Source: Rhizobium terricola
Lineage (GTDB): Bacteria; Pseudomonadota; Alphaproteobacteria; Rhizobiales; Rhizobiaceae
Length of the DNA stretch: 64,000 bases
Assembly: GCF_012927355.1 (NCBI RefSeq)
Contig: NZ_JABBGK010000006.1
Coordinates: forward strand, 1 to 64,000
Reading direction: 5' to 3'
In this document: positions 1-10,800 of the stretch, piece after piece
Numbering within the stretch: the first letter of the stretch is position 1
Layout: every line of letters starts with the position of its first letter
The notes under the pieces: generated by a model
The model's database searches: none
Told to the model about the DNA's origin: nothing
What the model saw: only the letters and a program-made list of their open reading frames with translations
Position numbers and translations under genes: made by a program

Positions 1-454
1 TGACGGTATAGGCGCAGCGGTTTGGCACCCCCTTCACCGAGGAGGCGACCGAGGCCATGTTGATGATCGAGCCGTCGCCGCGGGCGATCATTCCGGGCAG
101 CACGGCGCGGATGGTGCGGATCATGGCACGGACATTGAGGTCGAAGGCGAAGTCGAGGTCCTTGTCGGCCATGTCCAGGACTGTGCCGCCATGCACGACG
201 CCGGCGCAGTTGAACAGCACGTCGACATCGCCGAAGCGTCCGATCACGTCCTTGACCATCGCCTCGTCCAGCACGTCGAGCCGCGCGGTCTCGATCGAGC
301 CACCGCCTTGTCCCGCAAGCTCTCCGAGCGCCGCCTCGTTGATGTCGGTTGCCAGCACCCGCGCACCGGCCGCCGCAAAGGCAAGCGCGCTCGCGCGGCC
401 AATCCCCTGGCCCGCGGCCGTCACCACGACACGTTTGTTTTGCAAAGACGGCAT
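1..454 (-). CDS. SDR-family dehydrogenase, 3' end outside window
   Basis: The N-terminal ~151 residues of a short-chain dehydrogenase/reductase are visible; the gene runs off the left edge. It begins MPSLQNKRVVVTAAGQGIGR, an NAD-binding glycine motif with A in place of the first G of TGxxxGIG. An NCAG motif (VLFNCAGVV) follows, then the INMASVASSVKGVPNR segment that leads into the active-site Tyr, which is cut off. The pattern resembles the BDH2/2-keto-3-deoxy-L-fuconate dehydrogenase subgroup. The start at 454 is preceded by AGGAGG; an in-frame ATG nine codons upstream (481) lies before that ribosome-binding site and is less likely. It follows kdgK on the same strand, so a sugar-acid role is plausible, but the substrate is inferred. 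Confidence 0.85.
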   Translation of the reverse strand, partial: MPSLQNKRVVVTAAGQGIGRASALAFAAAGARVLATDINEAALGELAGQGGGSIETARLDVLDEAMVKDVIGRFGDVDVLFNCAGVVHGGTVLDMADKDLDFAFDLNVRAMIRTIRAVLPGMIARGDGSIINMASVASSVKGVPNRCAYTV

Positions 455-580
455 GACGGAAGGTTCCTCCTGCGTTGTCATGTTGTCAGACTTCTTTTGA
501 AGTTCGGTCAATCTGACGCCGATTGATTGCAAGCGCAACCTCTCCCCGCGGATTTTCGGTACGGTCTTCACGGAAAGCGT

Positions 581-602
581 CTCGGGTCTTCTCCGGCCCG
601 AG
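581..602. other. short inverted repeat downstream of kdgK
   Basis: CTCGGG (581-586) and CCCGAG (597-602) can form a 6-bp stem in the 171-bp gap between kdgK and the SDR gene. There is no adjacent U-tract, so I do not call it a terminator. Nothing else stands out in this gap. Confidence 0.3.
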
Positions 603-625
603 AACGAGGCTCTAGTCGACTGGGG

Positions 626-1543
626 TCAGGCGATGCTGAGCTTGTCTTTTGCAACGAGTGCGCCGTGGTGGCCGATGACCGCTGCTGCGACACGTGCGGC
701 GAATTCTGCGGCGGCCCGCGCATCGCGGTCCTGGACATAGCGGGCGAGGAAGGAGCCGTTGAAGCTGTCGCCGGCACTCGTCGTATCGACGATCCTGTCA
801 ACCTTGGCGGCGGCGACGAACAGTGGTTGTTCGCCTGTCAGGCCGATCGTGATGCCATGCTCTCCGTCCTTGACGATCACGCCGTCTGCGCCGGCCTTCT
901 GGTAGCGGGCGATCGTGGCAGCAGCATCCGCATCGCCGAAATGCGTCGCCTCGTCATCGAAGCTCGGCATGACGAGGCTTGCTGCTTTCCCGCCCGCGGT
1001 GATCGTCCGCAGCATTCGTTCCCTGTCCGACCAGAGGCGCGGGCGGATGTTGGGGTCGAAGACGATCAGCTTGCCGTCCTTCCTTGCCCTGTGCAGTTCG
1101 CCGAGGAGCCTTTCCACCGCGTCCTCGGCGAGGATCGCGAGGGTGATGCCGGAAAAGGCGATGACGTCCGATTGGCCAAGGGTTTTGCGCAGGTGATCGG
1201 CGTCGTCGGCGAGCGCCTTGGCGGCCGAGGCCGAGCGCCAGTAGGAGAAGCTGCGCTCGCCGTTGTCGAGATGGATCATGTAGAGGCCGGGCGAACGTCC
1301 TTCGATCCGGCGGATCGAGCCCGTGCCGACGCCGGTGCCTTCCATAAAGCGGAGCATCTCGTCCGAGATCTTGTCGGTGCCGACGGCGGTCAGATAGTCG
1401 ACAGACCAGTCGGCGGGCAGGAAGAGGCGCGCGTAATAGGCCGTGTTGAACGTGTCTCCGGCGAAGCCCTTGCGCAGGAGGTCGCCTTCGGCCTGCATGA
1501 GTTCCACCATGCATTCACCGATCGACAGCATTCGTTTGGTCAT
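626..1543 (-). CDS. kdgK: 2-dehydro-3-deoxygluconokinase (PfkB family)
   Basis: A 305-residue ribokinase/PfkB-family sugar kinase. It starts MTKRMLSIGECMVE and carries the DTTSAGDSFNGSF motif near the C terminus, whose Asp is the catalytic base in this family. The sequence pattern (GDTFNTAYYARL; FDPNIRPRLWSD) is typical of KdgK, which phosphorylates 2-keto-3-deoxygluconate to KDPG in the cytoplasm. The start at 1543 has GGGAG upstream; the longer reading frame to 1621 adds residues with no family similarity. It precedes the SDR gene on the same strand, which may form a small sugar-acid catabolic unit. Substrate specificity is by family resemblance only. Confidence 0.9.
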   Translation of the reverse strand: MTKRMLSIGECMVELMQAEGDLLRKGFAGDTFNTAYYARLFLPADWSVDYLTAVGTDKISDEMLRFMEGTGVGTGSIRRIEGRSPGLYMIHLDNGERSFSYWRSASAAKALADDADHLRKTLGQSDVIAFSGITLAILAEDAVERLLGELHRARKDGKLIVFDPNIRPRLWSDRERMLRTITAGGKAASLVMPSFDDEATHFGDADAAATIARYQKAGADGVIVKDGEHGITIGLTGEQPLFVAAAKVDRIVDTTSAGDSFNGSFLARYVQDRDARAAAEFAARVAAAVIGHHGALVAKDKLSIA

Positions 1544-1860
1544 TCGTCTCGCTCCCGTTGCGCTGCCCGATATCGCAGGGAACGGGAGAATTGTCACCGT
1601 TCCTTCTGGTGAGGGGGCCACTTGTGATCGCCCTGCCTCCCTTGATCACAGTTGCCGACAGTATTGTTCTCGCGTCACCTCGCGATGCTTGGGGTCGCTA
1701 AGTATGCGTTGTTTCGACAATACCGGCCCGAAATTAACCCCGTTTTAGCCTTTTCTGGGTGTAGGCATAACCCGATATGCCTGTTGGTTAAGGAAGTGTT
1801 GCATTCACTCCGGCGCCGGTATTTGAGTTCGGCCATGTTCCTGTGAAAAGGTGAGCCGAT
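1544..1860. promoter_or_regulatory. divergent intergenic region kdgK / giant adhesin
   Basis: A 317-bp gap between two divergent genes, so it should contain both promoters. The adhesin-proximal half is lower in GC than the flanking genes. TTAACC (1734-1739) and GGTTAA (1786-1791) form a perfect inverted pair 46 bp apart. TTAACC resembles an alphaproteobacterial CtrA half-site, but a single pair proves little. AAAAGGTGAG just before 1861 is a good ribosome-binding site for the adhesin. I do not see a convincing sigma-70 hexamer pair. Confidence 0.4.
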
Positions 1861-4800
1861 ATGTCTATTGATGATTTGAACGTTTCTTCGGTCGATGCGG
1901 AAAATGCACTGCTTGACGTGAGCCCGGAGATTCAGGACGAAAGTCAAGCACGCGATCAGGCCGTGGCCGGTGTCGAAGTTGCCCAGGCGACCAACGAAGC
2001 CGCTCCGCCGAAGTCCGACCGGCTCCCCGCCGAGAACGCTCCGGTGGCCGAACTTCCGAAGGAAGTTGTGCCGGACCAGAACAACGTCGCGCATCTGCCG
2101 GCGAATGTGTCGGTCGACGAAATCCGCGTTGACGGCAACAACCTGATCCTCGTCCAGGCCGACGGTACCGAAATCACGATCGTCAATGGTGCCCTGCGCA
2201 TCCCGACCTTCCTGATCGACGACGTCGAAGTTCCCCAGCAGGTGGTCCTGGCTGTCCTGGAACAGGACGGTATCGACGTCGCGGCCGGCCCCGACGGCAG
2301 CTACTCGGTCGCAGGCGCCGGTCCCGGCAGCTCGGGCGCCGAATTCGATGACGGTCTCCCTGCCCCGGACCTCGGTCCCGGCCCGCTCGCCTCGCTGCTC
2401 GGCAATACCGAACTCGAATTTGGCGCGACCTCGAACATCGAAGAATCTTTCGATGACACGCCGGTAATCAACGGTGTGACCGAGATCCTGCTTGCGGAAG
2501 ACGCGAGCTTCGAAGGCGACTTCGAAAACCAGACCGTCAACGGCGTGTTCGGCTTCGACGGCGGCAATGACGATGGCGTCATCACCTCGATCGCCTATGT
2601 CGAAACGCTGAACCGCGACGAAGCCACTGGCGCGGGCGCGCTGACTTCGCTCACGCATGGCGGTGTTCCGGTCGTCGTGACGGCTTCTGCCGACGGCCTG
2701 ACCCTGACCGGCATGGCCGGCGAGGTCGTCGTCTTCACCCTGACCGTCAACGACGTCGTCACGGGTGCCTTCACCTTCGTCCAGTCCGCTTCGCTTGATC
2801 ATCCCGATCTTGGCGAAACCGGCGTCGAAGACCTGCTGCGCCTGCACTTCACCTTTACCGTCACCGACAACGACGGCGACACCGCCATCGGCGACGCCTT
2901 CGTCGACATCGGCGATGATGCGCCCGTCTTCGGCGAGGCTGAAACCGGTGCCGTCGACGAGGACTATCTTGGCTTGGTCACCGGCGGCGAAGGCGAGGGC
3001 GACGGCGAAGGAGGCTCCGAGGTCGCGCTTCTCGTTGCCGACGAGCCGAAGAGCGGAACGACGACCGGTGGTAGCCTCAACATCGACTGGGGTGCGGACA
3101 ACGGTAACGCCGTCGTGAACGGTGGCCAGACCGATGTTGCCAATGACCGCAGCGTCGTCTTCACTGCCGACACGGTTGCACAACTCGAAGCGCAGGGCCT
3201 GACCTCCGACGGTGTCGGGCTGACTTACGTTCTGTCGGACGACGGCACCACGCTCTATGCCTACAAGGACGGCGAGATCAAGATTCCTTCGGATGGTGGT
3301 GATGGTGAATTCGACGGCGGGGCCTTGCGCGCTCTGGCGGATTCGCCGGCTGAAGGCTGGATTTTCAAGGTAACCCTTTCCGACACCGGCAATGGCTCCT
3401 ATGAGTTCGAGCTCGCTGGCAATCTCGATCATCCGGATGCCTCGTCTGAGGACGACCTTGCCCTTGAATTCAAGTTCACGGCAACCGACTCCGACGGAGA
3501 TTCTGGTTCTTCGAGCTTCAGCATCAACGTGAACGACGATGTGCCGGTCGAAGGCGAGGTGGCTCTCTACAACTTCAGCGGAACCTATTCATCGGGGGCT
3601 GTCAATCTTCGTATCCCGGCTGTTGATACCGCAGGTTCGATCGAGTCCAGCATCGAGGTTCCCACCGGGGGCACGATTGCCGACATCAACGTGTCGATCA
3701 ATCTGACCCACACCTACATGAGCGATCTTGAGATCTATCTGGTCGCTCCGGACGGGACCACGATTCGCCTGGTCGCGAACGCCGGCGGCTCCGCAGATCC
3801 GAATGGCGTCATCACGTTCGATGATGAGGCGGCGCAGTCCTTCGGTTCGGCTTCTGCGCCGTTCACCGGAACCTGGCGCCCCGATGTCGACCAGCTTTCG
3901 CTCCTGGACGGCAAGGACATGTCGGGAACTTGGACTCTGCACATCAACGATGATGCAGGCGGCGACATCGGAACTCTCTTCAACTGGAGCCTGCAGATCA
4001 ACAGTGCCACGGCCGGCCCGTTGGTCAATGCGATCGTCGACGAAAGCGATCTGTCTGCCGTAGGTGGCGACCTCGCTACCGGAAATGGCAATGAAGGTGT
4101 CGGCGACGACAGCACGGTAACTGACGGCAGCCTCGACACGGATGGCGATGCCACGACCGTCTACGGTCGTCTCGGGATTTCCTGGGGTTCCGATGACTCG
4201 AACACCGTCGTCGACGGTGGCATCTCGGTCGGCGACGGTGACCGTTCGGTCACGTTCGGCGCGACCGCTGTCGCTTCGCTCGTGGCTCTTGGCCTGACGT
4301 CGCAGGGTGACGCGATCACCTATAGCCTTTCGGAAAACGGAGCTGCTATCACCGCGACTGCTGGTGAGCGCGTGGTGTTCACCGTATCGCTTTCTGACCA
4401 GGACAGCGGTTCGTTCCGCTTCGATCTCAACGACGTGATCGACCATCCGGTCGGCGGTGGCGAGAACAACGTCATCCTGCCGTTCAGCTACACGGCGACC
4501 GACAGCGACGGTGACAGCTTCACCTCGTCCTTCAGCGTCGGCATTGATGACGACAGCCCGTATGTCGGTGAAAGCACGCGCGGTACTGTTGAAGACGAAG
4601 CCGTCAATGGCGGCAATGACGAGGCAGCCGATGAACTGTCCGCGGTCGCCACGGGCAGCCTTGCGATCCGCTGGGGCGCGGATGATGCCAACAACGGATC
4701 TGGCGGCCTCGGCGATCGTTCGGTCGCCTTCACCAATGCGACGGTTACCGTTGCAGGTGCTGCTGACGATGCGCTGAGCTCGCTCGGCCGCGCAGTCCAC

Positions 4801-7800
4801 ACCACCATCCTGGAAGACGGCACGCTGGTTGGCTATGTCGGCGGCACGGCTCCGACCGTCGCGACCGGCGAGGGCTCCGCCAACGTTGTCTTCTACGCCA
4901 CGCTCTCCGATGCCAGCAATCGCGGTTCTTATTCCTTCACGCTGGTGCAGCCGCTGGATCATGCCGCGGGCAGCGGCGAGAACACGCTGTCGCTGACGTT
5001 GAACTACACGGCGACCGACAGTGATGGCGACACCGCGACCGGAAGCTTCGTTGTCGACGTCGTCGACGATATCCCGGCCCCGGGCGAAGCCGTTTCCGTC
5101 ACGGTTGACGAAGATGACATCAATACTCTGCTTTCTTCGGGCAATCATCCCAATGACGGCATTGCCGACGGTTCTCTGACAACCTGGTATGGCGCGGCAA
5201 CGGTTTCCGGCTCGGTAGCCTCGACCGTCTCGTTCGGCTCTGACGATCAGGCGGCCGGTGGCGGTTTCTCCTTCACGGCCAACGCGGTCGCGACGCTCAA
5301 CGCCCTGAACCTGACCTCGAAGGGTGGCGCAATCGTTTTCACAATCGTAGGCGATGCGATCGTCGGCTATGTGAACAACGCTTTTGGCGGATACCAGCCG
5401 GTGCTCGACCGTACCGTGCTGTCCCTGACGCTGAACCCCGAGACCGGCGAATTCACTTTCAATCAGTATGACCAGCTCGACCATGTCGCCGGCAACGGCG
5501 AGAACACGGCGCTCAAGAGCGGTTCTGGTTCCATCGCGGGTATCGATTTCGGTGCAGTCATCGACGCCACCGACGGCGACGGCGACGTTCTCAACCTCGC
5601 CGGCAAGCTTACGGTCACCATTCGTGACGACATGCCGGAGACCTCGATCACCCTCGACCATACTGTCACGATCGACGAAACGATCCAGCGTCAGAACGAC
5701 GATACCACCGACAACGATGTTCGTCGGCTGTTCAACAACGTTTCGAACAAGGGGTCGGATGGCGATCTGCAGGGTCCGATCTATGCGAGCGACGACGTCA
5801 TCGATACCACCGTCAACGGCGGCGCGGACGACAACGTCACGACCAGCCTGACGCTGCGCATCGACAATGCCGCTTCCGGCCTCTTCACGACGGATGGCCA
5901 GCCGATCACCCTGTCGCTTGAAAATGGTATCGTGGTTGGTCGCATTCCGAGCGGCGTCGCGGCATTTGCCGTGACGATCGAGCCGAACGGCCAGGTCAGC
6001 GTCGCGCAGTACCTGTCGCTGAAGCATGGCGACACCGCTTCCAACGACGAAGGCATCGACCTTTCGGGCAAGATCTCGGCGGTTCTGACCTCGACCGACT
6101 ACGACGGCGATACCGTCGTGAAGTCCGTTTCGATCGGTGACCGCGTGGTCTTCGAGGATGACGGTCCGCGCTTCACCGGCACCACCGTTTCCATAACGTC
6201 CGACGAGGACGACATCCTGAACACGCTCTCTGTGGGCAACTCGCCGAGCGATGGCAGCGCCGACGGCTCGCTTTCCCAGCATTCGTTCGTCGGCGAAGGT
6301 CTGGCCGCGACAGTCAGCGGATCGATCGCTTCCGTCGTGGCCTTCGGTGCCGACGGCGCGGCAAGCGGCGGCGGTTTCTCCTTCGCGGCCAATACGACGA
6401 CGGTTCTCAACGGTCTCGGCCTGACGTCTCAGGGCGGCGCAGTGGTCTTCGAAATCGTCAACGGCGCGATCCTCGGCTATGTCGACCTTCCCGGCACGGG
6501 CTACCGGCCGGTAATGTCGCTCACGCTCAACCCGCAGACCGGCGAGTACACATTCCGTCAGTACGATCAGGTCGATCACGTCTCGGGCAACGGTGAAAAC
6601 ACCGCGCTGAAGACAGCAACCGGCTCGATTGCTGGCATCGACTTCGGCTCTGTCATCAACGCCACCGACGGCGACGGCGACACGGTCAACCTTGCCGGCA
6701 AGTTCACCGTCACCATCCGCGACGACATGCCGGTCACCACCATCAGCGCCGTCGGCAGCGTCACGATCGACGAGACGGCCGGCATCCAGAACAATGACAC
6801 GACGGCTCCGGCCGTGGCCAACCTGTTCACGGCCGTTTCTTCCAAGGGTACGGACACCGACCTTAGCGGTCCGGTCTATGCAACGCGCGACGTCGTCGAC
6901 ACCACCCTGAGCGGCGGAACGGACGACAGCGTCACGACGAGCCTGGCGCTGCGGATCGACAACGCCGCTTCCGGCCTGTTCACCACCGATGGTCAGGCGA
7001 TCACGCTCACCCTCGAAAACGGCATCGTCGTCGGTCGCATTCCGAGCGGCGTAGCCGCCTTCGCGATCGCAATCGAGCCGAATGGCCAGGTCAGCATCGC
7101 GCAGTATCTGTCGCTGAAGCAGGGTAACACCGGCTCCACCGACGAGGCGATCAACCTCGCCAACAAGATCTCGGCCGTCTTCACAGCGACAGACTACGAC
7201 GGCGACGTCGTCGAAAAGTCGGTCTCGATCGGCGACAAGGTCATCTTCGAAGACGACGGTCCGAGCGTCAGCGCCAACACGCTTGTTCAACTGGACGAGG
7301 ACGTTCGTTTCGGCGGTAATGCCGGCGGTAACGGCGATGACATCGACGGCGCGGCACTTACCGGCACTTTGGCGCACAACGGCGGCGCCGACGGCACTTC
7401 GTCCGTGTTGTGGGCTTCCAACGGTCTGACGCTGCCCAGCGGCTTCTGGTACTCGGTATCGGCTGACGGCAAGGTCATGACTATCACCCAGCTCCAGGGC
7501 GGCAGCTATGTCCCGGTCGTCACCGTGACGATCACGAACACGGCAACCGGTGCGTATTCCGTTTCCCAGGTCGCTCCGATCGACCATCCGCAGGGCACGA
7601 TCCCCGGCACCGAGGACAATGTCCAGTTCACCGTTTCTTACCTCGTCAAGGACGGCGACAACGACGTCGCCACGGGAACGCTGAGCATCAATGTCGATGA
7701 CGACACCCCGACTGTCGGCGCCAATCCGGTCATCCAGCTCGATGATGATGCGCTGCTGAACGGCATCGCAGGCGGTACCGGCGACGACGTTGAATCCGCC

Positions 7801-10800
7801 GTGCTCTCCGGCACGCTGTCGCACAGCGGCGGTGCCGACGGCACAGCCTCGGTTTTCTGGGCTCCGAACGGCCTCAGCCTGCCGTCCGGCTTCTGGTTCG
7901 ACCTTTCCGCCGACGGCAAGACGATGACCATCACCCAGTTGCAGGGCGGAAGCTATGTCGCCGTCTTCAAGGCGGTAATCACCGACACTGCCACGGGCGC
8001 ATACGAGCTCACCCAGCTTGCTGCGGTGAAGCACAACACCTCCGGTACGGAAGACAACCTCGAGGTTTCGTTCCAGTACCGCGTCACGGACGGCGACAAC
8101 GACGTCGCCACCGGCACGCTGACCGTCAACATGGACGACGACACGCCGGTTGCACGTGCGGAAACCGCGAAGGTGACGGAGGCCTCGCCGACCGTTTCTA
8201 ACAATCTGATTTTTGCCTTCGACGTGTCGGGCAGCATGGGTGACGATGCCAACGGCAGCGCCCCTGGCAACGCCTCGCGCCTCGCTGTGGCGAAACAGGC
8301 TGCGATCAACCTGATCAATGCCTCGGACGCAGCTCAGGTTCTGATCGTCACCTTTGCCGACAATGCCAACACGTCGGTCTGGATGACCAAGCAGCAGGCG
8401 CTGGACTTCATCAACGGCGGTTCCTTCCCCGGCCCGAACGGCGGCACGGAATACGGCAACCCGATTGGGGCCATCCAGGCAGCTTCCAATCCGCCGCCGG
8501 CCGGCACCACCTCCGTATACTTCTTCTCGGACGGCGATGTCAGCGACAGCGATGATCTGACCACCGCCGAGCGTCAGGCATGGGAGAACTTCCTTGATGC
8601 CAACCACATCAAGTCCTATGCCGTCGGCGTGGGCACGGATGTTGCCGTCAACGACAACGATCTGAAGGACGTCGCCCACCAGACCGGCGATCCGATCGTC
8701 ATCACCACCGGCAACAATGCCGCGCTTCTCGCAACGGCCGCGACCCCGCCGGCGGCGACCAGCGCCAGCGGCAATGTGCTGAGCAACGACGGCTTCGGTG
8801 CCGATGGCGGCCATATCGCCTCGATCACCGTCGACGGCGTGACCTATGCCTGGGATGGTGCGGCCACCATCACCAAGTCGGGCGCCGCGACGGGCACGCT
8901 CGTCGGAGCAGCACTCGATCTCGTGACGACGCTTGGTGGACACCTGACCTTCAACTTCGCAACCGGGGCCTGGACTTATGCTGCCCCGGCCGACGTGACG
9001 ACCAACACGACCGAGAACTTCGCCTACACTCTGGTGGACGGCGACGGCGATACGGCCGCATCCAGCCTGCAGATCGCGATCGACGCGGTCAACGATGCTC
9101 CGGTCAACACGGTTCCGACCGCCCAGACGGTTGCCGAGGATCAGATCCTGACCCTCAACGGCCTCACCGTCGGTGACGTCGACGCCAATGGCGGCAACCT
9201 CACCGTCACGCTGGAAGTCGATCACGGCAAGCTCAACCTTGTCACAGCGGCCGGTCTCACGGTTTCGGGCAACGGTACCGACACGATCACGGTGACCGGC
9301 ACGGTTGCCGCCATCAATGCGGCCATCAACGGTCTCAAGTACCAGGGCCTTGCCAACTTTAACGGCGCGGACCAGCTCAAGATCACGACGAGCGACAACG
9401 GCAATACCGGCCTCGGCGGCGTCAAGACCGACGTGGATACGGTCAACATCACCGTGTCGGCGGTCAACGATGCCCCGTCCCTGAGCCCGGATACCCGTTC
9501 GGTCACCTTCACCGAAAACGGCAACGAAGCCCGGTTGTTCTCGAACGTTACGATCACCGATCCGGATAATCCGACCGACTTCGTCGGCGGCAGCGTCAGC
9601 ATCTCGCTCGGCGCAACGGCAGTTGCCGGTGACCAGCTGGTTCTCGATGCTCTCGGCGTCCAGGTCTCCGGTAGCAATGTCCAGGTCTGGAACGGCTTCG
9701 GCTGGACCACGATCGGCCAGGTGACGAGCGGTGCTTTCGGCACCAGCGCACTCGTCGTCACGTTCAACGCCAATGCTACGGCGGCGCGCGTCGAGACCCT
9801 GCTCGAGGCCGTGGCCTTCAAGTCGACCTCGGAAGATCCGACTGCTGCCACCCGCACCGCGACCGTCGTGTTCAACGACGGTGGCAATGACGGCAGCGGC
9901 GGTGCGCTCAGTGATACCTCGACGATCACCGTCAATGTCATTCCGGTCAACGATGCGCCGGTCTTCGCCGGCAGCGACTATCGCTCGTTCTCGGTCAACG
10001 AGAACACGACCGCGGTCGGCAGCGTGTCGGCCACGGACGTCGATGGCGGGGCGCTCACCTATTCGATCGTCAATACCGGTGGAACGGACTTCAACAAGTT
10101 CAACATCGATCCGGTGACCGGCGCGCTGACCTTCAAGGCCGCGCCTGACTACGAAAACCCGTCGGATATCGGCGGTTCAAACGGCAACAACATCTATGTG
10201 ATCGACGTCAAGGTCAGTGATGGCAAGGGCGGCGAGGATATCCAGACCATCGAGGTCACGGTCAACAACGTCAACGAAGCGCCGGTTCTGACGCCCGTAT
10301 CTGCGTCGGTTTCCTACACCGAGCAACAGGCATCGGCGGTCAAGCTGATGAGCAATGCTGGCGTTACCGATGCGGACAACCCGAGCGACTTCTCCGGCGG
10401 CAGCGTCAGCGTCTCGCTCGGCTCAACGGCAGTCTCGGGCGACAGCCTGGTATTGGTGACCGACAGCGGGATCCGTCTGGACGGCAACAATGTGCAGATC
10501 AAGACTGGTCCCCAGAGCTGGGCCTGGACGACGATCGGCCAGATTTCCGGCAATGGAAGTGGCACTATCACTGTCAGCCTGAATGGCAACGCAACGTCTT
10601 CACGTGTCGAGACCCTGCTCGAAGCCATCGCCTTCAATTCCACTTCGGACAACCCGACCAACGCTGCCCGTACTGCGACCGTCGTGTTCAACGACGGTGG
10701 CAACGACGGCACCGGCGGTGCGCTCACCGACACCTCGACGATCACGATCAACGTCACGCCGGTGAACGATGCGCCGACGACGAACGCCGTAACGGCTTCG

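Larger units (their letters stand above)
2914..8150 (+). repeat. array of T1SS-143/DUF5801-type repeats within the adhesin
   Basis: About ten divergent repeats of ~140-190 residues. Each ends in a phrase such as ATDSDGD...F.V.V.DD.P and then begins the next with a (V)DE(D) phrase. Inner landmarks recur: LTSQG or LTSKG, an aromatic-rich GYV or YAY strand, a (Y/F)xF strand, and LDHP or VDH followed by GENT. Boundaries fall near 2914, 3540, 4550, 5070, 5630, 6160, 6720, 7255, 7700 and 8140. These repeats form extended calcium-binding stalks in type I-secreted adhesins. Confidence 0.8.

Noticed and set aside
1996..2013. NEAAPP (adhesin residues 45-50) as the LapG cleavage site.
   Set aside because: It contains a di-alanine but lies before the retention-like module, whereas LapG sites follow it; VAAG at 140-143 fits better in position and sequence.
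2914..8150. Regular repeats that might be a CRISPR array or satellite DNA.
   Set aside because: They are in frame, ~420-570 bp long, diverged at nucleotide level and encode folded domains.
3589..9225. A 1,878-codon open frame on the minus strand opposite the adhesin, and other long antisense frames (1675-3432, 10600-12237, 14476-15438).
   Set aside because: The adhesin is rich in Asp/Gly/Thr/Val codons ending in C, whose complements rarely form stops. The antisense proteins are Arg/Val/Asp-biased with no recognisable domain, and the plus-strand frame has clear domain repeats.
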